From: Xiphophorus maculatus
Lineage: Eukaryota; Chordata; Actinopteri; Cyprinodontiformes; Poeciliidae
Assembly: GCF_002775205.1 (NCBI RefSeq)
Contig: NC_036443.1
Span: forward strand, 16,654,373 to 16,718,372
Length of the DNA: 64,000 nt
Direction: 5' to 3'
In this document: one piece after another, positions 58,239 to 64,000 of the stretch
How the letters are laid out: each line of letters opens with the position of its first letter
How positions within the stretch are numbered: the first letter of the stretch is position 1
Position numbers and translations under genes: made by a program
The notes under the pieces: model-generated
The model's input: the letters and a program-made list of their open reading frames with translations, nothing else
Told to the model about the DNA's origin: nothing
Database searches by the model: none

Positions 58239-60119
58239 GGTAGTCCACTTCTGAGAAGGTTCAGTGTTATTCTGTGTTTGCTCTATGTGTGGATATTTGC
58301 TCTCACTGTTGTTTGCTGGAATGTCAAAGCCTTGGAAATTGTATTAGATGTCAATTTATCTGTTTTTGAATTTGCTCCATTTAAGTATCATCTTGGTTGA
58401 GTTTAGCTTGTGAAACTAAATCAAAAATGTTGCTAAACTCAGTTATTTATGACTTACCACAGAAGGTAACACAGCACAGCAGCAGGCTGGTTTGGATCGT
58501 TCATTTCCCTTAATAAATAAAATCAACATTTACAAAACATTTAAAAAAAGCATTAAGGGGGTGACACATTTACATGGCATTCTATGCTATGAGCAATAAC
58601 AACTGTTTGGATGAAAAGATGTGTTAGTTACAAAGATTATTTAAAGTGTCTGTGGCGTGTAACTGTTTTTTAACTGTTTCATGTCCACACCCACAAGTAG
58701 GGCCTGCCTCCGAGGCCAGGTGAGTCAGGAGAGGCAGGCTGGCAGGTGAGGAGACAGTTGCACTTCATGTTGGTAAATGATCAGTGTTTCAAAGACGCTG
58801 GGAAAATATGCAAAACTTGAGGTTGATGCTGCTGTCTCCACCTTCTCCAACACTATCAGTCTAACACACCCTTTTTTTTCTCTGGCTCTGCCCTGTTTTT
58901 TTTTTTTTTTTTTTTAATCTTGGCTCACATGAGAGGCATATTAATGTTTTTTGCAGCAGTCATCTTTGCAACAATGCCATCTAATTGTATACAAGTTTAA
59001 CAACCTTGCAGCGGAGGCACAAAAGACATTCCATTTGCAATGGTCATGAGCAACCGACAAGTCAAAATGCTCCTGCTTTTTGAAGATAATATACATTGCT
59101 CTTATGGGAATGCTTGGAGATAAGGAATGGGACTGGGAACTGGTGGGACTCTGCATTCCCACGGAATATTGTTTGTGTCCTCCAGTAGGCAGTCCGACAA
59201 TCTGTGGTCTCAATAAACACTCATAAAGCACGCGGACATGAACACAGGCCTACCAGCCTTATCGGAGTGACACATAAACTCGAGTGTGAAGACCGTACAT
59301 AAATCATCTGTTTTCACGGCGAGATAAGCAGACAGTCAAGTGTTATCTGAGCTCCGAGGATGAAATAAAACATTTATGTGAAATTTTTTTTTATGCAAAA
59401 AAAAAAAAAAAAACACACACAATGAAGGCTTCAGGGTGTTTGATGAGTTAATCTGAACCAGACCTTTTTTCAGAGAAAAAAGCCCACACATTGATATCAC
59501 ACTGCGTATTTGTCTGTGAGCACAGGCCGCGCCGTGCGATGGAGAATCCCCCCGGCTGCAGATCCACACCTCCACGCCACAGCTGTCATAAGGACGGACC
59601 GGAGGAAAACAACAGCTCTCTTTCTCACCACGCTTTTCGCTTCAATAGCAACAAGCTCTCATGTAACACCTGTCTGCTGTGTTATGAATGACTCTTTTAG
59701 AAGGCGATGGGCCAGTAAGCGTTCATAATACAGAGAAAATAGCTTCTTTATAAAGTGGATCACGGAGGATCACTGTACGTTATGTGATAATTAACTGCTT
59801 ATTCTCTTTAAATCTAATGAACAAAAAAGTTTTAGGTAGCTTTGAGTCTGTTTTAAATCAGACTAATATGATACACTATCCTGATTTTAATTATGATTTG
59901 ATTGTAACGAAAATTATAAACTTTTATCAAAAGAAAGACATTTATCTTTCCTGGATGCTAAAAATGTGATCCATGCTTTTATTCCATCCCAATTTGGGAC
60001 TGTAGCAGTTTTCATGAAGTCAGTGTTAACTTTTTGTTTCATGGCAGCAGCCAGTCCAGAATCCCACTGCTCAAAACACAATTATATTTGCTTAGTGCTT
60101 GCACTGGTTTCCCTTTAAG
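58239..60119. other. Region between the two solo LTRs
   Basis: No retroelement coding region lies between the two LTRs, so they are two insertions, not one provirus. A T-run at 58899-58916 and an A-run at 59397-59413 are present. The ORFs near 59500-59700 are short and have no known domain. Confidence 0.5.
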
Positions 60120-60537
60120 TGTCATGAAGTGGTGGATGTGAAGTGGTGAGGCAGACGCGGTAGACCCAGGTTGAAATGAGAAGCTGATTTAATGGTGAAA
60201 AATAATCCAAAATGACACGGTCCAAAAGCACAATCCAAAAACAGTCCAACTACCAGGCAGCACGGCTGAGCGGAAGCTAGGGCTCAACACCGGTAGCAAC
60301 TGGCGAAACGAATGAACGGACTGGATCGACAGAGAACACATTAGACGAGACGGCAACAAACGACTGCTTAGACAAGGACTCGACAGAGACGCAGAGACAC
60401 AGGTGACATTAAATACACAGGAGGTAATCAGGGAATGAGACACACTTGGGAACAATCAAGGGGAGGACAGGACAACACGGAGACTCAGAAACACAGACAA
60501 CTCAAAATAAATACATGGAAAAACACAGATCCTGACA
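60120..60537. mobile_element. Solo LTR, copy 2, with 5-bp TSD
   Basis: 418 bp, flanked by TTAAG (60115-60119 and 60538-60542). The termini TGTCATGAAG and the complement of GATCCTGACA give the TGTCA...TGACA ends of LTR elements. It shares with copy 1 the blocks GGTGAGGCAG, TAGACCCAGGTTG, GCAGCACG.CTGAGC and AGAGACACAGGTGACATTAA, in the same order and orientation. Copy 1 lacks about 57 bp by comparison. Confidence 0.85.
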
Positions 60538-63500
60538 TTAAGGCCCTTATGGGCCTTAATATAGATTGCCTTTGAATCTGTAGCACCTCAGTTACAGAGC
60601 TGATTAACTGATTTTATGTGCAGCCATTTTGTCAGTTTTAAATGTGTTTTGTCAATAGAAGAGAACCAAATGAAAATGTAAACATTGTGAATTTAAAACA
60701 AAACAGAAAAGCCTTTTCTGCCAAACCGATAATAGCAGTTTTCTCTTCCTGGATATTTTTTTATTTTAAATTTTATTTTTGCACAACTTTGATTAAGTCG
60801 ATGCAAATGGCATACATTTTGGCCATTTTATTTATATATTTATTCTTCTTAAAGTTTTCCTTTAAAGAATAGAGCAATTTGTTTTCCATTTTCTTGTTTT
60901 TGAGCTGTTGAATCACATTAAGAACACATTTGTGCTCATTAGCTTTTAATATGGCATGAGATATTATTAATGAGATATCATTTGTATCGCCTTTTTATTA
61001 TTACATTGATTTTCGTACTTTGATGTTGTTTTTCTACTGTATCTAGAGCACTATGTCCTATGTTCCAGTTGCTTTTAAATGTTCTGTATAAGTACATTTG
61101 AACTTGAAGATAAAGTGCAAAATCTAAAGCAATAGAGAGACTGTCTCAATTCACCTCCAGAGTGCTTAAATTACGGATAGGCAACTTTGTGTCAATGATG
61201 ATATAATAGGAAAACAATTTATTAGGACAGGAAAAAAAAAAAAATCATAAAAATCAGTCGTCTTAATAATAATAATAATAACAATAAACTCTTATTGGTG
61301 ACGTTTGTAAACCTCAGAAGTTGTTATGACATGAAAAGTTACTTTTGCATCATGAATGTCACTGCTAGTTTAAAAAAGAAACTGTGTAAATGCTTTGTTT
61401 ACACTTAAAAACACAATTTAACACAGTTATTGTAAAGATAATGGCCCTTTATTGATAATGGGCAATTTTGTATTTACAAAGCAGCATTTGTATATTTTCT
61501 GATTGCTTGGGCTCAGAGATCTGAAGGCAAAAAGATTTATTTAAAGATTTATATAATTTTTATTTATTTTTTTGTCATTTTTATCTGTAATTATAATAAA
61601 TTCCACAAATCATTGTGAACTGTTGTGAATGTGAACTAAAAACAATCATTTCAAGTTTTATTGCAACTAAGAACAAAAAATGAAGGAGTCGGCAAAACTA
61701 AAAGTTGTGATGGCCACAAATATGAACCTTACCCCAATGACCCATCATGCTTTGCATGAATAAATTGTGCAACTTTGGATCAAAATGCTGGTTAAGAATA
61801 AACATTGATGATGATATATGATACACCGATGTTGCTCACTTTTTCTTTTCTGTAACTCATACCTGATCTTGCAGACACTGACATTTCGTTTCTGGTGTTG
61901 GTCACGGCTCAACCACAATGTCTTTTTGAGAGTTTTCCTTTGCTGACCAAGTGAGAGAAATTGGCATAGCCTACAGATTTTTCAAAAGTCGCTTCAAATG
62001 TTGACACCCCGTTTATCTGGTTGTCTTGTCTGCAAATAACCAATAAAAAAAAATAATAATCTGATCAAAGGAAAAATTCGATACACAAGTTAGGCTTTGT
62101 CTGATTATAGGAACTATAGCGAACAGCACAACCACAGCTTAGCAGGGATGTGTCTGTAAGTGCTTGATTATTGAATCAGGCCAAAAAAGCAAAAAATTAG
62201 CTAAACTCTAAATCAATTTCTTTGAAAAATATGGCACTCTACATACAAGTTGCACGTACAATTATTCCAACAGCAACACTGAAGAAACAGATTGATTACT
62301 GACTGAAAAATAAATATTTAATGACTTCTACGCAGACTTGCAAAACTCCTGGGTTATGTTTAACTGGAGTTCCTTTGAGTAAGACACAGTATATTCATTG
62401 CAGATTTCCCTTTTGCATCTCTGAGACAGTTCATAAAGACAACTGTCTATACCTGAATAATGTGACTATGACTGCTGATCAGGAGTCTTTGAATACACAG
62501 CTGTTTTTAGGAGTGATTTAACCTGGTGATTATACCTCTTTTATCTTTTTTTTTTAACTGAAGACGTATGTGCTGAATTAGTTTTACAGTTTACATCCCT
62601 GCAGGCAAATATGTGCATATTTGAGCCACTGCTTGCATCAGCACATTTACAGATTCAGGAGGTGCAGCATACTGTTTACAATGCCACACAGCTTTGTACT
62701 GAAAATGTTGGCAAGCTGAGACTTGCTACAGATAATGATGATGAAAAAGGCCCATTTCACTAAACTAAGTTTTTAGTCGAAAGAGGCTAATGCTCTGCTT
62801 AAGGATAAGTTCTTTCCACTACTTGTTTCAGTACATTATATTTGGTGCTCTAAGATACACTGAAAGAATAAAATTAAGTGCCTCTGACTTAATCTGAGAA
62901 CCTACCTCTGCAGAACCCCCCCCACCCACTCTCACAGAACCTAATTTTTTATGCATTCTGAGACATGAACACAAGCGATGCAACAAGAAATTCCAAAGAG
63001 GACATATCACAACACAGCACTGCAGAGTAAAGTTTAATCCATGGGAACTACATTATTTTTGGGTTTTTCTGCTGCTGTGATTTCTACAGGTTCAGGAGTG
63101 CCCAGGGAAGCTGGGATAAGTGCGTCAGCTTGTGCACATCGTGCTAAGAGATGCTCTGTTATAGCAGGTGACGGGCTTCCTCTTTCCACCGAAAAACCAT
63201 GACATCGTCAGAGTGGCTGCAGAGATGTCACTTCCCGTCTGCTGAAATGCTCACAAGCCAGAGTGAGGTCAGCGGAATGAAGAACAGGATGGTTTGCCTT
63301 GTTTAGTCCATGCAATTTGGTTAATGTGGTCTGAGATTTGTGCTGAGTGGGCAGCAGAAGAATTATTGTGACATGTGCTAGCTATGACAGTAGAAAGTGT
63401 TTTAACAAGTTATTAAGGCCATTGGGCTTGATGTTGATGTTAATGTTTTTAACTCCTAAATCATAAAGACATATTGTCAACTTACAAGAATAATGGTCTA

Positions 63501-63999
63501 AGTCGTTTTTGCCAAAAGAAATATTTTTGATTTTTTTTTTTCCAAAATAACACTTTATGGATTTTCATAGGAAAATGACGATGTTAAAATACGGCTTTGT
63601 GTGTTTGAAATAATTGGAAAGCTTTCCCCCAAAGCAATCAATTTTTGTTTCTGCTACTTTTTTGTTTCTCAAATAAGTGACTCTTTTGTTATTTTTGACA
63701 GACTGAGATATTTTTTAAAGCACAACAAGAATCAGTAAGGAAGATGAATTTAGGAAAGAACTCCAGTTTGAAGAAAAAAAAACCCTGAAAACACAACCAA
63801 GACGTGGATCTTGATAGTTCGACTTCAAAATTGCTTTAATTCACGTAGCATAGTTGATAACTGTTGGAGACAATTCACCTGGCTTTTGGTCCACATTTAC
63901 ATAATAGCAATGTACATATAATGGACATTGTACAACTTCAGTAAGTTGTCTTTTTTATGTCTAACTGTTTAAATGGGTTGAGTTGCTCTCATGTGATTG
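60538..63999. other. Gene-poor right end
   Basis: No gene recognised. An AAT trinucleotide run lies at 61266-61281. At 63206 an ATG (MTSSEWLQRCHFPSAEML) opens 35 codons and could be a first exon of a gene off the right edge, but there is no supporting similarity. Confidence 0.35.
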
Positions 64000-64000
64000 G

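Noticed and set aside
57878..60537. A provirus with two LTRs
   Set aside because: The two LTRs have different target duplications and no gag/pol sequence lies between them.
1..64000. CRISPR arrays, operons, phage or bacterial mobile systems
   Set aside because: Spliced genes, vertebrate families and fish transposons show this is eukaryotic DNA; no spaced direct repeats of CRISPR type were seen.

Overview
The window looks like teleost fish nuclear DNA. It is AT-rich and intron-rich, its genes have GT-AG splicing, and it holds Tc1/mariner relics, hAT-type MITEs, a tRNA-derived SINE, L2-like tails, solo LTRs and an R4/Dong/Rex6-like LINE. It also carries a let-7 precursor whose mature sequence matches fish let-7e. 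Most ORFs are spurious; the real genes had to be assembled by hand from exons.

Layout. (1) 1-5.1 kb, minus strand: the 5' end of a plakophilin-1-like gene (two coding exons and a TATA-type promoter), running off the left edge. (2) 9.3-25.4 kb, minus strand: a complete TEAD3 gene (TEA-domain transcription factor, YAP/TAZ partner), assembled in frame as 428 aa from 12 coding exons. It has a non-AUG (ATT) start, a 12-nt microexon, a noncoding first exon and two tandem 63-nt alternative exons for the second half of the DNA-recognition helix. (3) 25.5-30 kb: gene-free repeats (a degenerate AAATATTTAG array, a SINE, a hAT MITE with perfect 8-bp TSD). (4) 30.4-42.1 kb, plus strand: a probable long noncoding host transcript ending in a let-7e/let-7a hairpin pair. 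(5) 42.4-45.2 kb, minus strand: a three-exon adenosine-receptor-like GPCR (321 aa), convergent with the let-7 unit. (6) 46.5-47.7 kb: a truncated LINE with a 38-bp foldback at its 5' end, between TA-rich sequences. (7) 48.6-50.8 kb, minus strand: a compact SPI-subfamily ETS transcription factor (271 aa, five coding exons). (8) 50.9-64 kb: no recognised gene, with Tc1 relics and two solo LTRs of one family.

The genes do not form a pathway. The main biological interest is the TEAD3 gene, whose exon structure predicts isoforms with different recognition helices (one TEAD3-type, one TEAD1/2/4-type) from one locus, and the let-7 cluster lying 3'-to-3' with a receptor gene. All family assignments come from reading translations against remembered family motifs; no database search was run.
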